A program made the position numbers and the translations under genes. Positions 34,082-42,185 of a stretch of 44,695 nucleotides of DNA are shown one piece after another. The notes under the pieces were generated by a model that saw only the letters and a list, made by a program, of their open reading frames with translations, had not been told where the DNA came from and did not search any database. Source of the DNA: Flavobacteriaceae bacterium (GTDB lineage Bacteria; Bacteroidota; Bacteroidia; Flavobacteriales; Flavobacteriaceae); assembly GCA_017851655.1 (NCBI GenBank), contig JAFMMH010000008.1, positions 1 through 44,695 on the forward strand, in the 5' to 3' direction. Position 1 is the first letter of the stretch. The number at the start of each line of letters is the position of its first letter.

Positions 34082-34303
34082 AAAAGAATGGGCAGAAGGA
34101 TCTTTGTCTTCTTCTCCATTTTTATCAAACAAGTTGAGTTGGAGAACCCAATAAATCAAGGCTGAAAAGCCAATAATTAGAAAAATCCAGTTAACACTAT
34201 TTGCCAATAGCCAAGAAGTTTGCTCTAACTCTCGTAATATATTATAAGGGAGGAATAAAATTTCTTCAAATAACCAGGCGATTCCTTCAAAAAAAGCTTT
34301 CAT
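34076..34303 (-). CDS. Small DUF6341-like membrane protein
   Basis: This 75-residue protein starts MKAFFEGIAWLFEEILFLPYNILRELEQTSWLLANSVNWIFLIIGFSALIYWVLQL and ends EEDKDPSAHSFL. It has one clear membrane helix (about residues 36-55), and the acidic ...DKDPSAHSFL C-terminus is one I remember as strongly conserved in a flavobacterial family named DUF6341. No function is known. It is divergent to the DUF6427-like gene with 32 bases between, and its 3' end overlaps the purD stop by six bases. Confidence 0.78.
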   Translation of the reverse strand: MKAFFEGIAWLFEEILFLPYNILRELEQTSWLLANSVNWIFLIIGFSALIYWVLQLNLFDKNGEEDKDPSAHSFL

Positions 34304-34335
34304 AAAATTGATATCTTAGTATGATTTATAAATTC

Positions 34336-35283
34336 ATGATTACAAAGATATTTAAAAGGCTTTCGATTTTCTCTTATATCGTCTCTTTTTTTTTGACCCT
34401 AGCCGTTAATCTTTTTGATTTGTACAGTAGAAATGCTGCTGAGATTTATCCAGGACTATTTCAGCGAGCACTTACAATTAGTTCAGGGCTAATAATCATA
34501 ATTGTAATGGTTTCCTTATCTGCCACCAAGAAAATCAACACAAAATTTGGGGCAGAACACCTTTTGTCTTTTCCAGTCTGCCTTTTATTGTTTTACCAAG
34601 ATGCAGGGCTGAATTATCAGAAATTTTTTTTAGGAATCATATTAGTGATTGCACTGAATATTTTTTCAAAAGATTGGAGTAAAGGAAATTCCAATAAAGC
34701 TCTTTTTTCCCTTGGATGCTTATTTACGATTACAAGCTTTATAAACAGTTATTTTTCTATTTTTTTCATTTCAACACTCTTAATCATCATCCGATTAAAT
34801 AATAAAAGAAGTGCGATATTTTCTCTCTTGATAGGTGTATTTATGACGCTTCAATCATTAGCCATAGTCACCTATTTATTAACAGGAAAGTTTTTATACG
34901 CACCTCCTGCTAAATTTTTGGAGAGTATTCCCTTAAATAGGATAATAAATGGGACAGAATTGGTTTGGATTATAATGGTCATTTTGGCTTTTATTTCGGC
35001 ATTTTATTTAAAAAGGGTCAAGAGAAGAGGATCTCACTTCATTCGTTTTGAGGGAGGAGATAATTTTATGCTTTTTTGGTTGGTAACAAGTGTGGTTTTT
35101 AGAATCTTTAACCTATATGTGGGAGGTGGAATTTGGCTACTTAGCTTTATTCCAACTGCCTTTTTTATTGGTAAAGCATATAAAACAATAAAAAAGGACG
35201 CTATTAAAGAGGTTTTGGTTTTGTTACTTGTTTGTTTTGGGATTGTTTTTAAACTCTATGAAAATGGAGTATTTATAAACTAA
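34336..35283 (+). CDS. DUF6427-like polytopic membrane protein
   Basis: This 315-residue protein is made of about eight to ten hydrophobic segments, with the N-terminal MITKIFKRLSIFSYIVSFFLTLAVNLF and a final LVLLLVCFGIVFKLYENGVF. It resembles the DUF6427 family of Flavobacteriia, function unknown. Two ATGs compete: 34321 lies two bases after a weak box (TATCTTAG at 34312-34319), while 34336 gives the start MITKIF that fits the family better, so I use it. It is divergently paired with the DUF6341-like gene, and this pairing looks conserved in memory. Confidence 0.75.
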   Translation: MITKIFKRLSIFSYIVSFFLTLAVNLFDLYSRNAAEIYPGLFQRALTISSGLIIIIVMVSLSATKKINTKFGAEHLLSFPVCLLLFYQDAGLNYQKFFLGIILVIALNIFSKDWSKGNSNKALFSLGCLFTITSFINSYFSIFFISTLLIIIRLNNKRSAIFSLLIGVFMTLQSLAIVTYLLTGKFLYAPPAKFLESIPLNRIINGTELVWIIMVILAFISAFYLKRVKRRGSHFIRFEGGDNFMLFWLVTSVVFRIFNLYVGGGIWLLSFIPTAFFIGKAYKTIKKDAIKEVLVLLLVCFGIVFKLYENGVFIN

Positions 35284-35284
35284 C

Positions 35285-36325
35285 CTATACTTCATCAAAA
35301 TCCAAATGAATTTGATCCGTCTGGGCGATAGCTTGACAACTTAAAACCAGTCCTTCTTCAACTTCTGAATCGGTAAGAATTTGATTTGTAATCATACTTG
35401 CCTTTCCGGTCTTAACTTTGGCAATACAACTGCTACAAACCCCACCTTGACAAGAATAAGGAACTTCTAATTTTGCACTTAAAGCGATGTCTAAAAGGGT
35501 TTTCCCTGACACTAATTCTAATTCATGAGTCACTTCATCGCAAGTCAAAGTGAAGCTTCCTTTTTCAACTTGATTCTCGATCTCTTTTTTGTCGGTACTG
35601 GAGGTAAAGAGTTCAAAATGGATATTCTCTTTAGAAATATTTTGCTCTATTAATAGCTCTTTTGATGCAAGAATAAGAGGCTCAGGCCCGCACAGATAAA
35701 AATGTTCTGGTAATTGGTTTTTTTGTTTGAGTGCAAAATTTAGAACGGACGCATCAATTCTTCCAAAAAGAGCTCCTTCATGCGAAGATTGACTAAAGAC
35801 CCAATGAATTTTAAAATGATCGGGATGGTTTTTCTCTAATTCAATTAATTCCTTGTAAAACATTGTCTGTTCAGGCGATTTATTTCCATAAACCAATACA
35901 AAGGAGCCGTCCCTTTTTTTATTTAAAAAGTCATTTATGATAGAATAAATGGGGGTGATTCCACTTCCTGCAGCAATGGCCATTATGGATCCGTTTTGTT
36001 GGGCGGTATCAAAAACAAACCGTCCTTCAGGCTCACTTACATTTAACTTTTGGCCAACGTTCAAATTTCGATTTATATAAGTTGAAAACGTTCCATTTGG
36101 CACCTCTTTTATTCCTACACGGAGGGTATCTTCAAGAGGGGAAGAACACAGAGAATACGAACGGCGTATCGCGGCACCTTCAATTTCTGTCTCTAGGGTT
36201 ACGTATTGTCCTGGAATAAATAAGTAATTTCTTTTAAGAGCATTGGGAATCTCTAATGAAACGACAACAGAATCAGAATTGAGTCGCTCAATAGCAATGA
36301 CTTTAAGAATATGGAATGAAGGCAT
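35285..36325 (-). CDS. Ferredoxin-NADP reductase-like protein with C-terminal 2Fe-2S domain (PaaE-like)
   Basis: This 346-residue flavoprotein has an FAD-binding beta-barrel (PGQYVTLETEIEGAAIRRSYSLCSSP), an NAD(P)H-binding domain starting at IMAIAAGSGITPIYSIINDFL, the FYLCGPEPLI block, and a plant-type 2Fe-2S domain. The last shows PYSCQGGVCSSC with a final Cys about 30 residues later (LSCQA). Such reductases pass electrons from NADPH to an oxygenase or similar partner. It looks like PaaE/HCR-type, but no phenylacetate genes are near, so the partner is unknown. The ORF-track start adds 18 residues before the ATG at 36325, which lies nine bases after an exact -7 box. Confidence 0.88.
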   Translation of the reverse strand: MPSFHILKVIAIERLNSDSVVVSLEIPNALKRNYLFIPGQYVTLETEIEGAAIRRSYSLCSSPLEDTLRVGIKEVPNGTFSTYINRNLNVGQKLNVSEPEGRFVFDTAQQNGSIMAIAAGSGITPIYSIINDFLNKKRDGSFVLVYGNKSPEQTMFYKELIELEKNHPDHFKIHWVFSQSSHEGALFGRIDASVLNFALKQKNQLPEHFYLCGPEPLILASKELLIEQNISKENIHFELFTSSTDKKEIENQVEKGSFTLTCDEVTHELELVSGKTLLDIALSAKLEVPYSCQGGVCSSCIAKVKTGKASMITNQILTDSEVEEGLVLSCQAIAQTDQIHLDFDEV

Positions 36326-36334
36326 TTTTTTTTG

Positions 36335-36342
36335 CAAAGGTA
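36335..36342 (-). promoter_or_regulatory. -7 box for the PaaE-like reductase
   Basis: TACCTTTG on the minus strand is an exact match, ending nine bases before the ATG at 36325. Confidence 0.55.
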
Positions 36343-36390
36343 GAAAATAAGTCTTTACTTGACAGTCCCAATTATTCAATTACATTTAAA

Positions 36391-37869
36391 ATGAATTTTT
36401 TTAGACTTCTGGACTATTATAGACTTGCAAAAAAAAATTTTTTTAGAGCTCCTCAATGGGAATTGAAATTGGCTATTCAGATTTTATTGGGTTTTCTCGT
36501 GCTTTATTTTTTAGCGGTATTTTTATTTTTAGGAATAGGGATTTACTTTCTTATTAAAAAAACAGATCCTACAGCAAATGCTATTTTATTTTTGAATCAA
36601 TACATGATATATTATTTTAGCGCCGATCTTTTGGTACGTTATTTTTTTCAAACGCTCCCCGTCACAGACATTAAACCTTTGATGACCCAACCCATTCAAA
36701 AAAAAACTATTGTTAGAGGAGTTTTGTGGCGTTCGTTACTTTCAGTTTTTAACGCTTTCCCTCTAGTTATTCTTTTACCTTTCTGCATTGTATACAGCTT
36801 ACAAGAAGGAATAGACCTCTCTGTTTGGGTTTGGTTTATTGGAATTTTATTTTTGTGCATTGGATCTAACTTTCTGATATTTTTAGTCAATAAGAGCAAA
36901 AAGTTTACAATTCTTTTTGTGGGGATTTTTGGTATTTGCTATGCTTTAGAAAAAGTCATTGAGTTTCCGATACTCTCCTTTTTTGGGAAAGGATTTGATG
37001 CTCTATACCAAGAATCATATTGGATATTTGTTCCCATACTTTTTCTAGTATTCATTATCCGCTATGCATCAATTTATTTGAAACAACAATTGTATTTGGA
37101 CAAGGGATTGGGCAAAGAAAAAGGAAGGATGCTTGGAGAAAATCTAAACGTATTTGATCGTTGGGAAGAGATGGGTTTTTTCCTCAAAAATGATATTCGT
37201 TTAATTCTAAGGAACATCCGCCCAAGGCAGATGGTTTTGGTGGGGAGTTTGTTTTTATTTTACGGTGTAATTTTCTTTACTCAGGAGCAATATGCTGAGA
37301 TGCCTACCATACTTGTGTTTTCAGGATTGTTCATTTCTGGAGGTTTTATGCTCACTTTTGGACAATATGTTCCCGCCTGGGATAGTGAATATTTTAGTTT
37401 TTTGATGTGTCAAAACTTGCCCTATAAAAAGTATCTGAAATCAAAACTATATTTGATGATGTTCTCTGTAGTTTTGAGCTCAATCTTATCCCTTCCTTAT
37501 TTGTTTTTCGGTTTGAATGTAATGCTCATAATCTGGGCAGCATCCTTATTTAATTTTGGTTTTGGAGGAATGATAACATTATTTTCAGGCGCATATAATA
37601 CGACCCCTCTTAAACTGAATATTAAAGCAAAAGCTTTTGAAAACACACAGAATTTTAGTTTTACCCAAATGCTTTTTATTCTTCCCAAACTGATTTTGCC
37701 GTTAGTTGTTTTTTATGTGCCTTACCGTTTTTTTGGTTTTAATGGGGGACTTACTGGGCTTGCATTGACAGGTGTCTTTGGATTATTTTTCCAAAACCGA
37801 TTATTAAACCTTATAGTAAAAATCTACAGAAATAAAAAACATCAAACCATTAGCGCTTTTAATAAATAA
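36391..37869 (+). CDS. DUF5687 family membrane protein, probable ABC-2-type permease
   Basis: This 492-residue protein has about 12 hydrophobic segments and the features I know from DUF5687: a start MNFFRLLDYYRLAKKNFFRAPQWELKLA, then YYFSADLLVRYFFQTLPVTDIKPLMTQPIQKKTIVRGVLWRS and FGQYVPAWDSEYFSFLMCQNLPYKKYLKSKLY. The family looks like ABC-2 permeases. The start at 36316 would lie inside the divergent reductase; the ATG at 36391 follows a near-consensus box (TACATTTA at 36381-36388). The next gene is its likely ATPase, five bases away. The substrate is unknown. Confidence 0.8.
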   Translation: MNFFRLLDYYRLAKKNFFRAPQWELKLAIQILLGFLVLYFLAVFLFLGIGIYFLIKKTDPTANAILFLNQYMIYYFSADLLVRYFFQTLPVTDIKPLMTQPIQKKTIVRGVLWRSLLSVFNAFPLVILLPFCIVYSLQEGIDLSVWVWFIGILFLCIGSNFLIFLVNKSKKFTILFVGIFGICYALEKVIEFPILSFFGKGFDALYQESYWIFVPILFLVFIIRYASIYLKQQLYLDKGLGKEKGRMLGENLNVFDRWEEMGFFLKNDIRLILRNIRPRQMVLVGSLFLFYGVIFFTQEQYAEMPTILVFSGLFISGGFMLTFGQYVPAWDSEYFSFLMCQNLPYKKYLKSKLYLMMFSVVLSSILSLPYLFFGLNVMLIIWAASLFNFGFGGMITLFSGAYNTTPLKLNIKAKAFENTQNFSFTQMLFILPKLILPLVVFYVPYRFFGFNGGLTGLALTGVFGLFFQNRLLNLIVKIYRNKKHQTISAFNK

Positions 37870-37874
37870 AAATT

Positions 37875-38570
37875 ATGATTTCAGTTCAAGACCTTTCTAA
37901 AAAATATGCAGGACAACTTGTTTTGGACATTCCAAAATTGGATATTCCAAAAGGCCAGCGTTTTGGGCTGGTAGGAAATAATGGCGCAGGGAAGACCACA
38001 TTTTTTCACCTGATATTAGACCTTATTGAAGCGAGTAGTGGTAGTGTAAGTATAAACGACATTGATGTTCAAAAAAGCGAGAATTGGAAGACCATTACGG
38101 CAGCTTTTATAGACGAGAGTTATCTCATAGGATATTTAACCACAGAGGAATATTATCATTTTATAGGAAATTTAAGAGGAATTTCTAAAGCTGAAATCAA
38201 TAGTTGGGTTCAGACATTTGAGCCATTTTTTAATGGAGAGATTTTAGGCCAAAAAAAATATTTAAGAGACTTTTCTAAAGGAAACCAAAAAAAGGTGGGA
38301 ATTGTAGGTTCTCTCATAGGTAATCCTGAAGTTGTCCTTTTGGATGAACCGTTTGCAAACCTTGATCCAACTACACAAATAAGACTTAAAAGCTTGATCA
38401 AGCTGGAAGCTGAAAAAAACGGGACTACATTTTTGATTTCTAGTCATGATTTAACCCACGTGACCGAGGTTTGTGATAGAATTGTATTATTGGAAAAAGG
38501 CAAAATGATTCAAGACATTGAAACAACGTCAAAAACTTTAAAAGAACTGGAGCAGTATTTCTCTAATTAA
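37875..38570 (+). CDS. ABC transporter ATP-binding protein
   Basis: This 231-residue ATPase has a Walker A motif GNNGAGKTTFF (residues about 34-44), the signature FSKGNQKKVGIVGSLIGNPEVVLLDEPFANLDP (signature plus Walker B) and the H-loop LISSHDLTHVTEVCDR. It lacks membrane segments and pairs with the DUF5687 permease five bases upstream, so together they form an ABC-2-type export or lipid/peptide-handling unit. The Gln-loop region (FIDESYL) differs from the usual Q pattern. The cargo is unknown. Confidence 0.9.
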   Translation: MISVQDLSKKYAGQLVLDIPKLDIPKGQRFGLVGNNGAGKTTFFHLILDLIEASSGSVSINDIDVQKSENWKTITAAFIDESYLIGYLTTEEYYHFIGNLRGISKAEINSWVQTFEPFFNGEILGQKKYLRDFSKGNQKKVGIVGSLIGNPEVVLLDEPFANLDPTTQIRLKSLIKLEAEKNGTTFLISSHDLTHVTEVCDRIVLLEKGKMIQDIETTSKTLKELEQYFSN

Positions 38571-38583
38571 TGCCACGCATTAT

Positions 38584-38605
38584 ACTAAAAAAGCGGTTTT
38601 TTAGT
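38584..38605. terminator. Perfect AT-rich hairpin after the ABC ATPase
   Basis: ACTAAAAAA and TTTTTTAGT form a nine-base-pair perfect stem around GCGG, between the ATPase stop and sprE. It is followed by no strong T-run beyond the stem, but the stem's own T-run could end transcription in either direction. Confidence 0.45.
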
Positions 38606-38627
38606 TATTAACCTACAGTATTTAAGG

Positions 38628-41114
38628 ATGTTTAAAAACGCAAGTTCAATTTGGTTTCTGGTCATTTTTATAGGGCTTCAGTTTTCGTGTAGTACCACCA
38701 AGAATCGTTTCTTCAATAAAGAATACCACACCTTGACCACAAAATACAATGTTTTGTTTAATGGAAAGGAGGCCTATTCTATAGGAGAGTCAATTCTCAA
38801 TAAAGCATTTGATGAAAATTTTTATGAATTTTTACCCGTAGAACCAATAAGTTTACGTGGCGAAAATTTTGACGAAACAACAATAGTACCTGGCTTTGAT
38901 AGAGCAGAAGAGAAAGCGGTAAAGGCAATCCAAAAACATTCTATAAAAATTGATGATCAGCAATACAATCGTCAGATAGACGAAGCTTATCTCCTATTGG
39001 GTAAAGCGCGTTATTTTGACAGAAGGTTCTTTCCCGCATTAGAAGCATTTAACTTTTTATTAGAGAGCGGGGCAAATCCAAGGGTTTATACCGAAGGGAA
39101 AATATGGAGAGAAAAAACGAACATTCGTTTGAAGAGCATAGAACTTGCAATTGAAAATTTGGAACCCTTAGCCCGGTCATTATCTCCAGAAAACAGGTTT
39201 TATCCGCTTGCAAATGCCACCTTAGCAGATGCCTTTATACAATTAAAAGAGATCGATTCTGCTGCAGTTTATATTCAAAGGGCAGCTGCGCAAGAACCCA
39301 AACGCAAAAACAAGGCGCGTTATCTATTTATAACAGGACAGTTGCTGGAAGCTCTTGAACTCAGGGATAGTGCAAGAGGCATCTATAAAGAAATTGGGGC
39401 ACTCAAACGAAAGACTCCTAGAAATATTTTGATTCAGGCAAAAATTAAAGAAACTATTTTAGAAGCTTCCCTTGCTTTTGAAGACCAAATAGACCAATTA
39501 GAAGACTTGCTCAAAAATTATGAAAACCAAGCTTTTGAACACCATATTGAACGTGCTTTAGCTAAAGTTTATTTGCAAAAAGAACAAGACAGTTTAGCAC
39601 TTGCCTCTTTTGATCGTTCTCTTGAGTCTTCTTTTTTGGATTCCTATACTGAAATCCAAAACTATGAAGATTTAGCAGCATATTATTTCGATATTGGATC
39701 GTATCTGAAAACAGGAATTTATTTAGATAAATTGCTCCCCTTTTTTGATGAATCAACAACAAGATTCAAAAGACTTAAAAGAGAAAGAGAGAATTTATCA
39801 GATGTCATAAAATATGAAGAAACCGTTCAGCAAACGGACAGTATATTGGCTCTTCTAGCCCTTTCAAAAACGGAACAATTAAATTATTTCGAATTATTTA
39901 TTGAAGAAAAACAAAATCAAGCCAAAAAAGAATTAGATGCATTAACTGAAAAAAAGCGGTTTCAGATATTAAGCAGATCAGAAACATCGTTTTATTTTTA
40001 TAATCCCCAACTTGTGCTTCAAGGAAGACAAAATTATTTAGCTAAGTGGGGGAACCGTCCAAATGTAGATAATTGGCGAAGTGCTCAGGCAATAGAGAGC
40101 ATTAATCAAGAGGTGACAGCCCTAACAACTGAAGCAAATCAAACAAACACAATTCTTCAGGAAACTCCTGAAAGCTTCGTTGGAGCATTACCCAAAACGA
40201 TAGGTGCCCGAGACAGCATCATGAAATTGAATCATAAAGCCTATTTGCAATTAGGAATGATATATAAAGAGAAATTTAACAACTTCTCTTTGGCTCGCGA
40301 AAGATTAAAACATCTTATTCTTCAAGATGCCGAACCAGAGTTAAAAGTTCAGGCGGTTTATCATTTATATCGGATGGCTGAATTGGAAAATGAATCCATG
40401 GCTGAACAGTACAAAAAGGAATTATTAGAGGACTATCCAGAAACTCCTTTTGCAAGGCTAGTCGCTGATTCAGAAAACTTTGATAATTCTCAATTAATAA
40501 CCCCAGAAGTGCTTTATGCAAAAACATTGAAATTATATCAAAATCAAGAGTTTGCTGAATCTTTGGCCTCTATAGAGCCTTTGCTTGTTTTAGCCAGTGG
40601 AAGTAGAATAGAACCCAAGGCAGCCTTATTGAAAGCACATATAATAGGAAGGCTCAATGGAGTAGCAGAATGGAAAATAGCATTAGCAGAGGTAGCTTCA
40701 AATTATTCTGCTGTAGAAGAGGGAATAAATGCAAAGTCCCTACTAGAAGAAATCGAGACCTATGACAATTTAGAAGAAACAGGATTAGTCTATAAAAATT
40801 ATAAATGGATTTTTCCTTTTGCTTCAAAAGAGAAAGAACGGATCACAGCTTTTTTTGAAAACATGAAACAAATTCTGAACACATCAAAGCGAAACTGGAC
40901 AGTAAGCATTGATCCATTTAATGAGACTCACACCTTTGTTGTTATTCATGGTATTCGGGATGTAGAGGAAACTCAAAATCAGAAAGCAAATCTGGGAATA
41001 TTGGCACTAGTTGAAGAAAACAAAGAGAATTTTGTAGCTTTAGCCTCCAGATATCGATCGATTATTAAAAACAAGAATTGGAAAAATATTCAAGATGAAA
41101 GGAACAGATACTAG
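38628..41114 (+). CDS. sprE: Gliding motility/T9SS lipoprotein SprE (PorW)
   Basis: SprE/PorW is a periplasmic lipoprotein of the type IX secretion system, needed for secretion of surface adhesins and gliding in Flavobacterium. The 828-residue protein starts with the lipoprotein signal MFKNASSIWFLVIFIGLQFSC and continues STTKNRFFNKEYHTLTTKYNVLFNGKEAY, a family-typical start. A long array of TPR-like helices follows, such as IDEAYLLLGKARYFDRRFFPALEAFNFLLE, AYLQLGMIYKEKFNNFSLARERL and VLYAKTLKLYQNQEFAESLASI. The length fits. It begins an apparent operon: the stop overlaps the bactofilin gene by 20 bases. It implies that the organism has a T9SS and perhaps gliding. Confidence 0.88.
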   Translation: MFKNASSIWFLVIFIGLQFSCSTTKNRFFNKEYHTLTTKYNVLFNGKEAYSIGESILNKAFDENFYEFLPVEPISLRGENFDETTIVPGFDRAEEKAVKAIQKHSIKIDDQQYNRQIDEAYLLLGKARYFDRRFFPALEAFNFLLESGANPRVYTEGKIWREKTNIRLKSIELAIENLEPLARSLSPENRFYPLANATLADAFIQLKEIDSAAVYIQRAAAQEPKRKNKARYLFITGQLLEALELRDSARGIYKEIGALKRKTPRNILIQAKIKETILEASLAFEDQIDQLEDLLKNYENQAFEHHIERALAKVYLQKEQDSLALASFDRSLESSFLDSYTEIQNYEDLAAYYFDIGSYLKTGIYLDKLLPFFDESTTRFKRLKRERENLSDVIKYEETVQQTDSILALLALSKTEQLNYFELFIEEKQNQAKKELDALTEKKRFQILSRSETSFYFYNPQLVLQGRQNYLAKWGNRPNVDNWRSAQAIESINQEVTALTTEANQTNTILQETPESFVGALPKTIGARDSIMKLNHKAYLQLGMIYKEKFNNFSLARERLKHLILQDAEPELKVQAVYHLYRMAELENESMAEQYKKELLEDYPETPFARLVADSENFDNSQLITPEVLYAKTLKLYQNQEFAESLASIEPLLVLASGSRIEPKAALLKAHIIGRLNGVAEWKIALAEVASNYSAVEEGINAKSLLEEIETYDNLEETGLVYKNYKWIFPFASKEKERITAFFENMKQILNTSKRNWTVSIDPFNETHTFVVIHGIRDVEETQNQKANLGILALVEENKENFVALASRYRSIIKNKNWKNIQDERNRY

Positions 41115-41478
41115 TGGTCAATACAGTAAAATTGACCAAAACACATCCTTAAACGGTACAATTAAAGCGAAAACCGACATTAGAGTAGATGGTAAGGTTG
41201 AAGGAAAAGTTGAGACAACAGGCAAAGTTATTTTAGGAAAAGAAGCTAAAGTATTGGGAGAGATCCGTTGTGTCAATGCAGATATTGAAGGTATTTTTAA
41301 AGGTAAACTTATGGTTTCAGGGATTCTAAACTTAAAGTCAACAGCGAACGTTGAAGGAGAGGTATTGACTCAAAAGCTTATCGTTGAGGCTGGAGCTACA
41401 TTTAATGCTCAGTGTAAAATGCATTCGGCAGAAGAAGGAGTCAAAAAACTAACCGAAACACATGAAAAAACAGCCTAA
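41095..41478 (+). CDS. Bactofilin, polymer-forming cytoskeletal protein
   Basis: Bactofilins polymerise into filaments without nucleotides and organise cell-envelope processes. This 127-residue protein has the right-handed beta-helix repeats of the family, with recurring glycine-valine strands such as NTSLNGTIKAKTDIRVDGKVEGKVETTGKVILGKEAKVLGEI and GKLMVSGILNLKSTANVEGEVLTQKLIVEAGATFNAQC. The flanking tails are short. It starts within the last 20 bases of sprE and its stop lies inside the atpZ-like gene, a compact and apparently coupled arrangement. Confidence 0.9.
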   Translation: MKGTDTSGQYSKIDQNTSLNGTIKAKTDIRVDGKVEGKVETTGKVILGKEAKVLGEIRCVNADIEGIFKGKLMVSGILNLKSTANVEGEVLTQKLIVEAGATFNAQCKMHSAEEGVKKLTETHEKTA

Positions 41479-41674
41479 TAAGTGGCTTATTTTTTCAAGT
41501 TTGGCGATTCAAATCGCAATTATAATGTATGCAGCGGTCAAAATAGGAGCGCTTATTGATTCTTATTATAGCTTTTCTCATCACACAGGATCTCTTATAT
41601 TATCTGGACTAGGTTTGGTCATGATTCTATGGTTAATTTATAATCAAAGCAAAAAATTTTGGGACAGCGAATAA
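41462..41674 (+). CDS. AtpZ/AtpI-like F0F1-ATPase accessory protein
   Basis: This 70-residue protein has two membrane helices (about residues 8-30 and 42-62) in the order found in AtpZ/AtpI proteins: LIFSSLAIQIAIIMYAAVKIGALID and SLILSGLGLVMILWLIY, ending KKFWDSE. Family members sit ahead of atpB and are linked to Mg2+ uptake or assembly of the c-ring. Its position before the atp genes supports the call. It overlaps the bactofilin gene by 17 bases and the next gene by 16. Confidence 0.82.
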   Translation: MKKQPNKWLIFSSLAIQIAIIMYAAVKIGALIDSYYSFSHHTGSLILSGLGLVMILWLIYNQSKKFWDSE

Positions 41675-42030
41675 AAACTATAACCCGTTTTCTGATTCCC
41701 CTTTTTGTTCTTATGGGACTGGGGTATATCATTCAGGTCCAATTCAATCTCGGAGCTAAAAACTTTCTGCAACAGAGTTATGCTATCAATTCTTTATTAG
41801 CACTTGCTGCATTGCTCTTATTGGAGTGGGGTATTCATAAGAAAAAAGATAATATTGCGGTTTTGTATCTCATTACAGTAGCCTTAAAGTTTATCACTTA
41901 TTTTCTTTTTTTTCACCCGAGGTTTTATTTGGATGGGGTTTTAAATCGACAAGAATTTTTTATTTTTTTTGCGCCCTATGCAATTGGTCTTATTTTAGAA
42001 ATAGTTCTTTTGGCACGCCGTTATAGATAG
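41659..42030 (+). CDS. Small four-helix membrane protein before atpB (DUF6168-like)
   Basis: This 123-residue protein has about four membrane helices: FLIPLFVLMGLGYIIQV, YAINSLLALAALLLLEWGI, NIAVLYLITVALKFITYFLFF and FFIFFAPYAIGLILEIVLLARR. A family of this form (DUF6168, as I remember it) lies between the AtpZ-like gene and atpB in Flavobacteriia; AtpI-like function is possible. The start in the ORF track is TTG at 41659, which overlaps the previous gene by 16 bases; the next in-frame ATG would cut off the first helix. The identity is uncertain. Confidence 0.68.
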   Translation: MGQRIKTITRFLIPLFVLMGLGYIIQVQFNLGAKNFLQQSYAINSLLALAALLLLEWGIHKKKDNIAVLYLITVALKFITYFLFFHPRFYLDGVLNRQEFFIFFAPYAIGLILEIVLLARRYR

Positions 42031-42118
42031 GTTTAAGGGAAGCAATCCTATTTGAATAAAGTCTTTTTTTGATCCCAAATCGAAGAAGTAAATAAAAGAA
42101 ATTCAAAAAAGCCCATAA

Positions 42119-42152
42119 TTGTTTCTTTATTTATTCGAAAGCCTTACATTTG
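42119..42152 (+). promoter_or_regulatory. Promoter of the atpBEFHA operon
   Basis: TTG at 42119-42121 and TACATTTG at 42145-42152 are separated by 23 bases, within the range seen in Bacteroidota. The -7 box ends 33 bases before the atpB ATG, giving one of the longer leaders in the window. Confidence 0.6.
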
Positions 42153-42185
42153 CAGCGCTAAAAACACCTTTACTAAATTCGTTTT

